Below, one piece after another: positions 43,304 to 51,403 of a DNA stretch of 64,000 nt. The notes beneath the pieces are model-generated. The model made no database searches. It worked only from the letters and a program-made list of their open reading frames with translations, and had not been told where the DNA came from. The stretch covers positions 764 through 64,763 of the IMG/VR virus record IMGVR_UViG_3300030116_004952. One strand, 5' to 3'. Origin of the DNA: a virus. The stretch's first letter is position 1. Every line of letters starts with the position of its first letter. A program made the translations under genes and the position numbers.

Positions 43304-44553
43304 TATTCTTCCTCCAACGGATTTATTGCCATTGTTACAAGAGGGTTTCTAATAGAATCTGGTTCATTAGTTAAATACCTCTTAATTGTAGAAACTCTCG
43401 AAACTGTCATAGTATCATTTAGAAACGCTAATGCTCTTGCAACGAATTGGTCGCCAATTGAAGAACCACTTTGCATATTATCAATACAAATTGGCCCTTT
43501 CCAATGTCCACCTTGAGTTACCTTCAAATGCTTTCCATCATCGTCAAGAATTTTATCTCCGCTTTTAGTATAGCAATAAACTTCTTCACTTCCCCAAACA
43601 TAAGAACGAACATCTTGTGTTCCACTTGCTTTATAGCGAGAAGGTTCAATTCTCCAATCATATCCCTTTCCACGAACAAAGACTTCTTTAGGATAGCGAT
43701 TTCCTTCTTCATCGGGCTTATCCCAAGATACATAGATATTATCATATTTTTCATTTACCTCTCTAAGAAGTTCTAGTGCCTTATCTTCAACAATACCATC
43801 CTTTCGATTTTGTTTCAAAAACTCTACCATAAGTTTATATTCTGATTCAGAACATGGGCGACCCATTAATCTTTCAAAGAGAACTGATGGAGTTAAATCC
43901 TTCCAATGACCACGCTTCTTATTATGAACATATGAATTAACCATAGTATTTAGATTAGCAGTATTAATTGTTCCCCAAACACCATCAGAAATTTCTAATG
44001 CAAATTCATCTGAACCAATCTGTTCTACATTGATTAGAACATCATGTCGGTTATATCTCTCATCAAAGAAATGATATGCTAAGCGATTCTCCAAAACGTG
44101 TCGAATGTTTTCGGGCATATTCAGATAGTGATGCATAACAGATAATAGAACCGTCATATCCTTCTCAAAACAAGACTTGTAAATAAGTCTTGATAGTGTT
44201 TCACAAATAATGATTTTAGATTTCTCAATACCATTCAAAGAAAAACGATTATTCTTTCTTTGAATAAAGACAGGTAATGTTCCAATTGTTAAAAACAAAT
44301 CGAAGTCATTTCTGGTATTAATGTTCAAATAACTACCATTATATCTTCTCCTAGAACCCAATAAATTACTATTAACAAAATCAGCGATTGCTGAATTAGT
44401 TGGGTCTTTCTTATGTGTAAAACTTCTAGGAAATATCCTAACAACTCCATTATGGCGATGAAGATTATCACTATATATTACTGCTTCATAATTTAATTGT
44501 GTATCATCTACTTTTCCTATTCTTAATATTAATTTATTCTTTTCTTCTTCCAT
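43303..44553 (-). CDS. Unknown protein upstream of TFB (416 aa)
   Basis: A large mixed alpha/beta protein with no motif I recognise. It has Trp- and Arg-rich segments (GKGYDWRIEPSRYKAS) and ends INPLEEE. It is translated just ahead of TFB with overlapping start and stop. A transcription or DNA role is possible from position only. Confidence 0.7.
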   Translation of the reverse strand: MEEEKNKLILRIGKVDDTQLNYEAVIYSDNLHRHNGVVRIFPRSFTHKKDPTNSAIADFVNSNLLGSRRRYNGSYLNINTRNDFDLFLTIGTLPVFIQRKNNRFSLNGIEKSKIIICETLSRLIYKSCFEKDMTVLLSVMHHYLNMPENIRHVLENRLAYHFFDERYNRHDVLINVEQIGSDEFALEISDGVWGTINTANLNTMVNSYVHNKKRGHWKDLTPSVLFERLMGRPCSESEYKLMVEFLKQNRKDGIVEDKALELLREVNEKYDNIYVSWDKPDEEGNRYPKEVFVRGKGYDWRIEPSRYKASGTQDVRSYVWGSEEVYCYTKSGDKILDDDGKHLKVTQGGHWKGPICIDNMQSGSSIGDQFVARALAFLNDTMTVSRVSTIKRYLTNEPDSIRNPLVTMAINPLEEE

Positions 44554-44557
44554 ATTA

Positions 44558-44725
44558 TCACATCATATACATATTGTCATCTAATTTTTGTTCACATACT
44601 TCGTGAACTTGTCTCTTTATTTCTTCGGGAATCAATAATTGACCCCCACAAATACGGCAACGAGTTGCTACTCTTTTACCGTATGCTCTATGACTTTTAA
44701 CAAAGTCTGGATTTTTTTCTTTCAT
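44558..44725 (-). CDS. Small zinc-site protein (55 aa)
   Basis: Contains CRICGGQ and HEVC (residues 23-44), a probable C-x2-C ... H/C zinc site. It overlaps the end of the 122-residue gene and is followed by GTGATAAT and the 416-residue gene. Confidence 0.55.
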   Translation of the reverse strand: MKEKNPDFVKSHRAYGKRVATRCRICGGQLLIPEEIKRQVHEVCEQKLDDNMYMM

Positions 44726-45059
44726 CTTTCATACCTCTATATTTATTATTTATTTCATCTATATAATTTATATCATTATTACGGTAATAAGAAAACATTT
44801 CTACAACGTCTTTGAGTTCATCTTCAAGGAAAAGAACAAAGCCAACCTCTTTGGCTTCGTCAATATCCCACAAACACTTGTGGTAAAGCACATTATATAA
44901 CCTTACCTTTCTATCATGTTCATTTTCTAACTGGTCGCAGACATTGAATGTTTTTTCTAATCTTTCTTGAGATTCTAAGGAGAATCTCTTTGCATTCAAT
45001 TGAACATACGCTTTGAAATCAGCGTAAGAAATGTTTCTTAAAGCCCGATTAGATTTCAC
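44697..45059 (-). CDS. Unknown helical protein (about 120 aa)
   Basis: A helical protein (YADFKAYVQLNAKRFSLESQ) read from GTG 45059, with AGGTGGAC upstream overlapping the end of the reductase gene. An in-frame GTG at 45074 is an alternative. No family is recognised. Confidence 0.5.
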   Translation of the reverse strand: MKSNRALRNISYADFKAYVQLNAKRFSLESQERLEKTFNVCDQLENEHDRKVRLYNVLYHKCLWDIDEAKEVGFVLFLEDELKDVVEMFSYYRNNDINYIDEINNKYRGMKDERKKSRLC

Positions 45060-46908
45060 ATTGTCCACCTGCACAGGCTAATTCACCCGATAGGTTTGTA
45101 TTATCTTGGCTTTCAATTACTTGAGTCAAGTCAATTTCAGATAAATTACCTACAAGTTCTTCATACTCTTTCTTTGTAATTGTTTCAAATGGGGCTTGTT
45201 TGTATGTTCCACCATCATAAGGTAATACAGACAATCCATTGTAATAGTGTCTATTCATCCACATCCATTCTCCAACATCATCCCATTCATTCTCTTTAAT
45301 TGAGATTGTTGCAGAAACATTATGTGTATTCAATCCATCCCTATGACCTTCACGAACCCAACGAATGCTAAAGTTCTTAACTCGGTCTAATAAATCAAAT
45401 ACATTTTCTGTTCTAATTGTTGCATCAGTTGGTGCTTTTTGAGGAATAGAAATAACTGCTTGTTCTGTTGGGTTAAAGTATTCATCTTCAACTAATTCTG
45501 GATGATGAACTGCCAAATAAGAATATATCGCTTCATTCTTCCCAACTCTTACTCTACGAATGTAATACTTATCATGCCATGCATGAATACCGCTTGAAGT
45601 TCCTAATACAAGAGAAGTTGTTCCTGCTGGTTTTACACAAGTAACACGACTTGCTTCATTAATACCAATAATAGTTGCGACTCTTTTATTTTCCATTTTA
45701 GCAGCAAACGCAGCCATTTCTAAATCTAATTTTTCAACAACTCCAGATGCAATACCTGTCATTGATACTCCAAGTAATGAATCTTTTTCACTATTCTTTT
45801 GCCAAATTTCTCTTAGATAATGAAAGTCAGTATATCCTGCCTGTAATGTTCCTAAAAACGAAGCAGCCTTAACTCTCGCTTCTAAATCAAATTGGTCAGT
45901 AACATTTGAAGCATTTACTTCTGTAAGATTACAGAATTGATATGGTCTTAATGCAATTTCACAGCAAGGATTAGTTCCCCAATCCTTATCATTACTGAAA
46001 TAAATAGCGGGTTCTCCCGAACCACTATGCTGAATACGTTCCCATAATTCCATGAAAAACTCCTTTGTTACTCGATGACGAAGAATAACTGCTGAATTGT
46101 TTGCTCTACCACGTTGAGCATTGTTTTCCCACCAATTACCAGATTTACAAGCAATCATATCTGTATCATCAGCACTAAATAGGCTAATCATAGCGGCTCT
46201 ACGAATTCCACCCGCTAATACTGCATCAGCCAAATGACACATAATATCGTGAACTTGAATTGATTTTAGTTTTTCACCAATAGGAATGTTTTGAAGAATA
46301 CCTTCAATTTTAACTAAACATTCTCTTAATGGCTGAAAACCTGGTGCTTTTCCACCACTAGTTCTTAATAGAGAACCTTTTGGTCTAATATCTGAATAAT
46401 CAAATACTGGAGAAGAAGAACGAACACCTGTATAGCATTCTAATAGAACTTTAACAGAATCAGCCCAACCTTCAATTGAATCAGCAATTAAGTATCTTCG
46501 AGTTCGATTAGGATTAGGTTGAACAATTTCTGGTAATTGTTCAATATGATGTCTTTGAACAGAATAACCTACACCTGTTCCTCCTAACAAAAGAAACATA
46601 CTTTCTGAAAAAGAAACAATTGAATCAATTGGTAAGTATGCACAATTGTAGACTCTATTCGGAGAAATTTCAATAGGCTTTCCACCGAATTGCATAGAAC
46701 GCATAGAGGGCAATACTTTCTTAGTAATTACAAAGTTATCATAAACATCTCTAATTTCTTTTTCTAAATCTGGATATTTCTTTATGTGCATATCCATATT
46801 TCTTTGAACAATTTCAGTCCATGTTTCTCTTCTTTGCAGTTCTTCTTGATACCGAGCATATTTCATATGCACCGTAATGTCTGATAAAATCTCTTTTTCT
46901 GTCGTCAT
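45049..46908 (-). CDS. nrdJ: Class II (B12-dependent) ribonucleotide reductase
   Basis: 619 residues, the size of monomeric class II enzymes. Seen are SMRSMQFGGKP and NCAYLP near the start, FLLLGGTGVGYSVQ, PCCEIALRPYQFCNL (active-site region), and a C-terminal redox pair CAGGQCEI. It turns ribonucleotides into deoxyribonucleotides with adenosylcobalamin and needs no oxygen or small subunit. It depends on cobalamin from the host. ATG 46908 has AGGTGTTAATT; the upstream frame to 46917 is not needed. Confidence 0.9.
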   Translation of the reverse strand: MTTEKEILSDITVHMKYARYQEELQRRETWTEIVQRNMDMHIKKYPDLEKEIRDVYDNFVITKKVLPSMRSMQFGGKPIEISPNRVYNCAYLPIDSIVSFSESMFLLLGGTGVGYSVQRHHIEQLPEIVQPNPNRTRRYLIADSIEGWADSVKVLLECYTGVRSSSPVFDYSDIRPKGSLLRTSGGKAPGFQPLRECLVKIEGILQNIPIGEKLKSIQVHDIMCHLADAVLAGGIRRAAMISLFSADDTDMIACKSGNWWENNAQRGRANNSAVILRHRVTKEFFMELWERIQHSGSGEPAIYFSNDKDWGTNPCCEIALRPYQFCNLTEVNASNVTDQFDLEARVKAASFLGTLQAGYTDFHYLREIWQKNSEKDSLLGVSMTGIASGVVEKLDLEMAAFAAKMENKRVATIIGINEASRVTCVKPAGTTSLVLGTSSGIHAWHDKYYIRRVRVGKNEAIYSYLAVHHPELVEDEYFNPTEQAVISIPQKAPTDATIRTENVFDLLDRVKNFSIRWVREGHRDGLNTHNVSATISIKENEWDDVGEWMWMNRHYYNGLSVLPYDGGTYKQAPFETITKKEYEELVGNLSEIDLTQVIESQDNTNLSGELACAGGQCEI

Positions 46909-46910
46909 AA

Positions 46911-47288
46911 TTAACACCTTAGTTTTGTGGTTTTTGGCAATTTATCTAAAGTAGTGAAAGAATACATCCATTCACCATTCTTAAAAACAACCCATTCCTT
47001 TTCTTCTATAAATTGCCATTCATCGAATGAGTTTATTACATTGTTTCCAAACTCTTTGATTAGTTCGGATATTGAATTGAATATTTTATTTTGATATTTA
47101 ACAACAGTAGTTCCTAAACTTCTAATTTGAGAACCTTTAGGAGATACTGCTATAATTGATTCGTCGTCGTAAAAATCTGCTTTAAACACAGCAACATTAT
47201 TTATTACAGTTGGATTCATTAACTTCCAACCATTAATTTGCATCATCATTGTTAGGGCTTCTTCGGATATGAAAGATTTTAAATCCAT
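46911..47288 (-). CDS. Unknown protein (125 aa), first gene after a terminator
   Basis: Read from ATG 47288 (MDLKSFISEEALTMMMQING). A longer frame to 47396 runs through the terminator hairpin and is rejected. It looks like a small alpha/beta protein with repeated Trp-containing strands near the end. Its position just after a terminator suggests a new transcript starts here, possibly leaderless, as no ribosome site is visible. Confidence 0.55.
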   Translation of the reverse strand: MDLKSFISEEALTMMMQINGWKLMNPTVINNVAVFKADFYDDESIIAVSPKGSQIRSLGTTVVKYQNKIFNSISELIKEFGNNVINSFDEWQFIEEKEWVVFKNGEWMYSFTTLDKLPKTTKLRC

Positions 47289-47302
47289 AATAATCAACAA
47301 CG

Positions 47303-47343
47303 AAAAAAAAGGGGGAGAAGAACCCCAACAGTTCTTCCCCCCC
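47303..47343 (-). terminator. Terminator splitting the minus-strand region
   Basis: On the minus strand, a stem of GGGGG(GG)AAGAAC and GTTCTTCTCCCCC around TGTTGGG is followed by eight T. It should stop transcripts coming from the ubiquitin-like gene side before the reductase operon. One small bulge interrupts the stem. Confidence 0.75.
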
Positions 47344-47376
47344 AAAAGTGCGTGGCTTTGGTATATTGAAATTAAC

Positions 47377-47583
47377 TCAATATTGACCTCCAACAATTGC
47401 AGGGGTTAAATCGACGCTTGTAACGTCATCCCATGCAATTTCCCGAATTTGCTCTCTCGCAACCATTTCACCATTGATAAAGACCCAATGGGTTGGATGG
47501 GTGTCAATTTGTTCAATTACCTCGCTTTCCGATAAGGTTAGCGTTGTGTGTCCTGTTTCATTCAAAATTGTCAGCGTTATCAT
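47377..47583 (-). CDS. Ubiquitin-like (ThiS/MoaD/beta-grasp) protein ending GG-Gln-Tyr
   Basis: 68 residues. It begins ITLTILNETGHTTLTL, a beta hairpin as in ubiquitin-fold proteins. The segment WVFINGEMVAREQ then resembles ThiS/MoaD (V-NGE-V-R), and the end is VDLTPAIVGGQY: a Gly65-Gly66 pair with two extra residues, as in ubiquitin precursors that need trimming. GGAAGTGATAAT precedes the ATG. E1-like and JAMM enzymes are encoded 5 and 6.5 kb downstream on the same strand. It could be a sulfur carrier or a protein modifier. Confidence 0.7.
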   Translation of the reverse strand: MITLTILNETGHTTLTLSESEVIEQIDTHPTHWVFINGEMVAREQIREIAWDDVTSVDLTPAIVGGQY

Positions 47584-47677
47584 ATTATCACTTCCTGTGT
47601 TGTTCCATATACCTGTGCCACTTAAGCGTTACTAATCGTTGGGGTTGTGCGCTTGTCTCATTATTGTCGAAATGCAA

Positions 47678-47935
47678 TCAAATCATCTCCTTGTCCATTT
47701 TCTCATATTGTCGTTGTTCACGCAAATAGCCATCAAGGATATAGTCTACCTTTTCTGGTAATGCGTCAAATATACCTGCAATAAGTTTCCTATTGAGGCT
47801 TATCCAAATACGGTGATAAGTATTAATTATCACCTTTGGTTCATCTTTTTCGTTCATAGTTACGACAATGGGAGGTAATTCCTCATCATCAACTATTCTA
47901 AATTCTACTGGTTTCTTTTCTTGTATTACTGTCAT
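47678..47935 (-). CDS. Unknown protein (85 aa)
   Basis: Read from ATG 47935 with GGAGATGATAAT upstream. Beta strands (VEFRIVDDEELPPIVVTM, PKVIINTYHRIWI) and an ending helix. About 95 bases without a gene lie between it and the ubiquitin-like gene, with nothing distinctive in them. Confidence 0.55.
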   Translation of the reverse strand: MTVIQEKKPVEFRIVDDEELPPIVVTMNEKDEPKVIINTYHRIWISLNRKLIAGIFDALPEKVDYILDGYLREQRQYEKMDKEMI

Positions 47936-47946
47936 ATTATCATCTC

Positions 47947-48111
47947 CTAAATAATTTCTAATTGTTCCATAAACCAAACTAGGACAATAAGGGGTAGCAT
48001 AAATAACATATATGCATAATGTCCTACCGTCTTAATTAGGTAAATTAACTCTCTCTTTGCTGTTTTATATGCTCTTTTGAGCAAACTTTCTTCTATATTA
48101 TTCCAAAACAT
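47947..48111 (-). CDS. Small membrane protein (54 aa)
   Basis: A basic amphipathic helix followed by one membrane segment (YAYMLFMLPLIVLVWFM). ATG 48111 has GGAGAAATAAAT upstream. Starts 24 bases after tRNA-Arg. Confidence 0.5.
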   Translation of the reverse strand: MFWNNIEESLLKRAYKTAKRELIYLIKTVGHYAYMLFMLPLIVLVWFMEQLEII

Positions 48112-48134
48112 ATTTATTTCTCCTTGTGAATAAG

Positions 48135-48206
48135 CGGGCATAACAGGAATCGAACCCGTATCTTCGGCTTAGAAGGCCAAAATGCTATCCATTACACCAT
48201 ATGCCC
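48135..48206 (-). tRNA. tRNA-Arg (anticodon UCU)
   Basis: 72 bases: a perfect seven-pair acceptor stem (GGGCATA with TATGCCC), a D-arm, anticodon stem TTGGC/GCCGA with loop CTTCTAA, and T-arm ACGGG-TTCGATT-CCTGT. No CCA is encoded and no intron is seen. It reads AGA, one of the most used codons in this AT-rich genome, and probably supplements the host pool. Confidence 0.9.
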
Positions 48207-48213
48207 ATTTTGT

Positions 48214-48492
48214 TTAACCAACATACGCCAACAATGCAGGTATGTTTTTTGTTTGAGTAAGCATTTGAATGCGGTCTGTATTATCTGTATTAGAACGGAT
48301 AATAGCAGTTGCAACTGTTTCAGCAAGTTTCTGAATACTGCAATTAACTAAAACATCTCGAACTTCTTGTTCTAAGAAATCAAGAAACGCTTCTTCTGCT
48401 TTACAAGACATACATTCAACTTTCATCATCACATCGTGATTATAGTCTGCTTCAAGGATAAATCCACGACCACCACAATCTTTACAGACCAT
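48214..48492 (-). CDS. Zinc-knuckle protein (92 aa)
   Basis: The start MVCKDCGGRGF with CMSCKAEEAF forms a Cys4 ribbon (residues 3-33), and the rest is a helical region. GGAGGACTTTTG precedes ATG 48492, which overlaps the upstream stop. The function is unknown. Confidence 0.6.
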   Translation of the reverse strand: MVCKDCGGRGFILEADYNHDVMMKVECMSCKAEEAFLDFLEQEVRDVLVNCSIQKLAETVATAIIRSNTDNTDRIQMLTQTKNIPALLAYVG

Positions 48493-48764
48493 CAAAAGTC
48501 CTCCGTAATAATGAATTCTTTTGTATCTTTTTGACTCCAATACTGATATGTTAGCATTGTTGCAATCATATAGTTATAGTTTGTTGAACTAGGATTCTCT
48601 ATAAACATCTCAAATGCTGCTTGTAAATAATTATTTGCATTTGCAATTCCTAGTTCTTTCTCCATTGAATCAACAGCATCATGGATTGAACCATACTTCT
48701 GCTTCAATATCTGAAGAGTCTTTTGTTCTACGTTATTAAAAAACAATTTATTTTCATCTTTCAT
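48492..48764 (-). CDS. Unknown helical protein (90 aa)
   Basis: Mainly helical (IHDAVDSMEKELGIANANNYLQAAFEMF). No motif recognised. Overlaps the next gene by one base. Confidence 0.6.
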   Translation of the reverse strand: MKDENKLFFNNVEQKTLQILKQKYGSIHDAVDSMEKELGIANANNYLQAAFEMFIENPSSTNYNYMIATMLTYQYWSQKDTKEFIITEDF

Positions 48765-48766
48765 TT

Positions 48767-49399
48767 TTACACTTCCTTTAATTGTATATTTGCGTCGAAT
48801 GCTTTATTGAATGCCAACGCCCATTCATTGTATTTAACTTCATATTGGTTTGCAGGAAACCAATCTGGCCTTCTATTCATTCGCCATTCAGCGAACTTCC
48901 ATTTGCCTTCAAGATAGTAATGGCGATATGATTGTATTACATATTCCCATTCATCATCAAAGGTATTTTCTATGCGATATTTGTCAAGCATAGCAATTTT
49001 TACTGGAGATGCTTTACTTGAAAAAGCATCTCTAAGGTTAATAGCCATGTCAAGAATTCTTTTTTCACTTCCATGTGTTTTTCCATACCTAAACGTATAT
49101 TCTTCACAAAGAGCCAAACCATGTTCATATAACCACTTTGTATTGTGTAATGATTCTCTCGCCCAAATAGTTGAAGGGTGATTCAACATAGCGGGTTTCA
49201 TTAGAGTAGAATTACTTTGTGCATGGAATCGCTTAAGTTCTCCGAGAGATGGTTCAAAACCATAAACACCTTTGAACATTGTAAATAGTAAATTAGTATG
49301 CAACATTTGACAAGTTTCTGTTGGCATCTTTACAACGTGCTTATCAAGCATTTGTTGTGCTGATTCAACAGGACATTTACTTAGTGCAAATATATTCAT
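48767..49399 (-). CDS. Conserved virus protein with HVVKM motif (210 aa)
   Basis: The sequence MNIFALSKCPVESAQQMLDKHVVKM, then QMLHTNL, HPSTIWARESLHNTKWL and EEYTFRYGK, matches a family I remember as widespread in marine phages and viruses, usually labelled hypothetical. Conserved His, Lys and Glu residues suggest an enzyme, but I cannot name the activity. ATG 49399 has GAGGTGAAG; the in-frame GTG at 49408 lies in that site. Confidence 0.65.
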   Translation of the reverse strand: MNIFALSKCPVESAQQMLDKHVVKMPTETCQMLHTNLLFTMFKGVYGFEPSLGELKRFHAQSNSTLMKPAMLNHPSTIWARESLHNTKWLYEHGLALCEEYTFRYGKTHGSEKRILDMAINLRDAFSSKASPVKIAMLDKYRIENTFDDEWEYVIQSYRHYYLEGKWKFAEWRMNRRPDWFPANQYEVKYNEWALAFNKAFDANIQLKEV

Positions 49400-49544
49400 C
49401 TTCTTCACCTCTTAGTTTAGCAAAATGTATATCTGCTAAAGGGTCGCCACACACGGTCATAATTTCTTCCCATGCATCTTCACCATAAACTTCCTTAATG
49501 TGTTTGTTAATATAATTAAACCATCTTAGCCAAATTTCATTCAT
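49377..49544 (-). CDS. Small acidic protein (55 aa)
   Basis: Helical (WLRWFNYINKHIKEVYGEDAWEEIM) and acidic. The start overlaps the upstream stop with GAGGTGAAGAAGA before it; the end overlaps the next gene by 23 bases. Confidence 0.55.
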   Translation of the reverse strand: MNEIWLRWFNYINKHIKEVYGEDAWEEIMTVCGDPLADIHFAKLRGEEDEYICTK

Positions 49545-49723
49545 TCTTCTTCACCTCTAATTTCGTATAATTTGTCCATAAGATTCCAATACTCTTTTTC
49601 ATCTTTTTCAGAAAGAGCAGCAATTACTTTTGTCCAATCCGTATATCTTAAGTATTTCTTTTGAGCCTTAATTTCAAGTTCTAGAATCCTTTTCTTTAGT
49701 TCAAGTTGTTCAACAGGGGTCAT
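49541..49723 (-). CDS. Small coiled-coil protein (60 aa)
   Basis: A continuous helix (VEQLELKKRILELEIKAQKK), ending RGEEE. The last codons are the ribosome site of the next gene (ggt gaa gaa gaa tga). Confidence 0.55.
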   Translation of the reverse strand: MTPVEQLELKKRILELEIKAQKKYLRYTDWTKVIAALSEKDEKEYWNLMDKLYEIRGEEE

Positions 49724-49890
49724 TCTTCATCACCTTTCCAATACCATGTTTGTTCGCCTAATTCGTCTAAAGTCATATCAAATGTTTTGGCAATAACATT
49801 CATTGGGATGCACATATACCATCCAATTTCACGGCTTTCGCCATTAAATTCCTTATAGTTTTTTCGCATAAATTCAATGATTGGATTCAT
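49720..49890 (-). CDS. Small protein (56 aa)
   Basis: Contains MCIPMNVIAKTFDMTLDELGE, which may be a short helix-turn-helix. Both ends overlap neighbours by ATGA. No family is recognised. Confidence 0.5.
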   Translation of the reverse strand: MNPIIEFMRKNYKEFNGESREIGWYMCIPMNVIAKTFDMTLDELGEQTWYWKGDEE

Positions 49891-50072
49891 TCTTCTTCAC
49901 CATCCTTATTCATAGCATCTGTTTCTTCAACTAATTTCATATAATCTCGACATTTGTAATAAATGAGATTAAATACAACCTTGTGGTGTTCATCTCCTTC
50001 ATCTCTAGTTTGTAGAAATCTACAAATTAGATTCAATAGTTTGTGCATTTCATTAGTTACTTCTTTATTCAT
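49887..50072 (-). CDS. Small helical protein (61 aa)
   Basis: Two helices (EVTNEMHKLLNLICRFLQTRDE, VVFNLIYYKCRDYMKLVEE) and a GEEE end. Overlaps its neighbours. Confidence 0.5.
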   Translation of the reverse strand: MNKEVTNEMHKLLNLICRFLQTRDEGDEHHKVVFNLIYYKCRDYMKLVEETDAMNKDGEEE

Positions 50073-50245
50073 ATTTTCACCTTCTTTGATTTTAGGTATG
50101 CTTGATATGGGCGCATTCCTAGACCCAGTAATTCTTGGTATTTTTCAACCCGTTTTGCTTCGTATTTTATTGTCCTATTGAGAAACTCAGGTTTATACAA
50201 CCTATGATTCATTTTAGGAATTATATCTTTCATATATTTCTTCAT
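50069..50245 (-). CDS. Small basic protein (58 aa)
   Basis: Basic and partly helical (RTIKYEAKRVEKYQELLGL). The start at 50245 is chosen within the upstream gene's end; the ribosome site is weak. Confidence 0.4.
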   Translation of the reverse strand: MKKYMKDIIPKMNHRLYKPEFLNRTIKYEAKRVEKYQELLGLGMRPYQAYLKSKKVKI

Positions 50246-50414
50246 TACAACCACTACATATTGTTATTATTATTTCTGATTCTTCAACAGAATCGAACTC
50301 ACTACTGATTATTCTCAGATTATGAGTTGCAGGAAGGAAACACACATGACATCTTATCTTGGGTTTCCTTGTGAATATTTCTTTGCTTAATATATTATTT
50401 AACCATTTTAACAT
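50214..50414 (-). CDS. Zinc-knuckle protein (66 aa)
   Basis: Residues 24-57 hold CHVC and CSGC pairs, a treble-clef or zinc-ribbon layout. ATG 50414 has GGTGATAATT; a longer frame to 50423 is not needed. Follows a 210-base untranslated segment. Confidence 0.55.
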   Translation of the reverse strand: MLKWLNNILSKEIFTRKPKIRCHVCFLPATHNLRIISSEFDSVEESEIIITICSGCNEEIYERYNS

Positions 50415-50624
50415 AATTATCACCCATAGGGCGGGGAAACGACTTCACAAGTTTTGACAATTGCTATCTCCGTGATTCGCAAGATTTTGTCGTTATTACT
50501 GGATAAACCCCTAAAGGTGGAGGAAAATGCTGGTAATGAAAACACAATACCCGATGAGCCAGCATTTTTACCTTTAAACCTCCGTTTCCAAAAAGGTCTG
50601 AAGAGACCCCAAACAATAAGTCTA
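50415..50624 (-). ncRNA. Structured RNA candidate with pseudoknot-like pairing
   Basis: A 210-base gap in a dense operon. On the minus strand: a hairpin GGTCT-CTTC-AGACC, then GGAGG, AAAGGT, a long hairpin AAAATGCTGG/CCAGCATTTT, CCTCC, ACCTTT. GGAGG can pair with CCTCC and AAAGGT with ACCTTT, but the two cross, so they form a pseudoknot or two alternative folds. That is typical of regulatory RNAs. Known riboswitch cores are not recognised. Confidence 0.5.
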
Positions 50625-50774
50625 TCACCTTAATTGGAATTTGAAAAACTGTTCGTATGCTTCTATTAACTTACGAACAGGTTTGTCCTTGTTCTCTAAC
50701 AATACAGCATGGAAAGTTCTAATTATTCCCAATAAATATTCTGCATTGTCATTGTGTTGTGAATCATCCATCAT
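50625..50774 (-). CDS. Small protein (49 aa)
   Basis: Helical (NAEYLLGIIRTFHAVLLENKD, VRKLIEAYEQFFKFQ) with GAGGTGAAACT before the ATG. The stop falls in an AAGGTGATAG sequence that opens the structured segment. Confidence 0.55.
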   Translation of the reverse strand: MMDDSQHNDNAEYLLGIIRTFHAVLLENKDKPVRKLIEAYEQFFKFQLR

Positions 50775-50783
50775 AGTTTCACC

Positions 50784-51107
50784 TCAGAAAGATTTACCAT
50801 GCATAAATTCACGACTGGTGTTATATTCCACCTTTGCAAGTATAGCACCTGCAATATCTAAATCTTTGCCAAACGCATAATCCATAATACGGATAACTGC
50901 ATCGGCAAGTTCTTCTTCAAGATTACTAAACTCAATAATCTTATTTGAGGAAGGATTACCTTCACGTAAAGCCTCTAAAGCCTCACTAATCTCAGCATGA
51001 ATTAAAGCCATTCTTTCGCCATCATTTACTTCATCTTTCCAGAATCCATGATTAACTGCGTTTTTGTAGACTTCTTTTGCTAATTTATTCCATTCCTTCT
51101 CAAACAT
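50784..51107 (-). CDS. mazG: MazG-like nucleotide pyrophosphohydrolase
   Basis: 107 residues from ATG 51107, overlapping the upstream stop. It has the EISEALEALREG helix and EEELADAVIRIMDYA, matching the ExxE ... ExxD metal-binding pattern of MazG/MazG-like proteins. These hydrolyse (d)NTPs or alarmones; viral versions are thought to adjust host nucleotide signals. Pairs logically with the class II reductase in nucleotide supply. Confidence 0.8.
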   Translation of the reverse strand: MFEKEWNKLAKEVYKNAVNHGFWKDEVNDGERMALIHAEISEALEALREGNPSSNKIIEFSNLEEELADAVIRIMDYAFGKDLDIAGAILAKVEYNTSREFMHGKSF

Positions 51108-51282
51108 TTTTCTTCGCCTCATTTTCTTGTTTAAACATCTTTGCAGTTTCAACGCATCTTTCGTATGTATTTTCGTTGATGTTTTCTCCACGTTGAACCT
51201 TTAGACTGAAAATCCAATCTGCAATTTCTTTTGTAGATGCCCCATCTTCTAGCATAGCACTTAATTGACTCATTTTACCCAT
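51100..51282 (-). CDS. Small protein upstream of MazG (60 aa)
   Basis: Helical (SQLSAMLEDGASTKEIADWIF) with GGTGATTAA before the ATG. Its stop is inside the MazG start. Confidence 0.55.
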   Translation of the reverse strand: MGKMSQLSAMLEDGASTKEIADWIFSLKVQRGENINENTYERCVETAKMFKQENEAKKNV

Positions 51283-51286
51283 TTAA

Positions 51287-51403
51287 TCACCTGCATAGAA
51301 TTGTTTTCTTGAATTGTTTTCCACAATCAAGACATTCACAATACATGATTCCTTCATCAAAATCTTCTTCAATGTAAATAAATTCCTTGTGTTCACACTT
51401 CAT
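51287..51403 (-). CDS. Zinc-ribbon peptide (38 aa)
   Basis: Cysteines and a histidine at C3, H5, C22, C24, C27 and C37 (MYCECLDCGK) suggest a small zinc ribbon. Overlaps the upstream gene by 11 bases. Confidence 0.5.
   Translation of the reverse strand: MKCEHKEFIYIEEDFDEGIMYCECLDCGKQFKKTILCR

Noticed and set aside
47289-47396. N-terminal extension of the 125-residue protein.
   Set aside because: It would be encoded by the terminator hairpin and T-run, giving an unlikely sequence.
50521-50583. A tiny plus-strand gene with GGTGGAGG and ATG (16 codons).
   Set aside because: It opposes the operon direction, has no conserved features, and the GGTGGAGG is one side of the folded RNA candidate.
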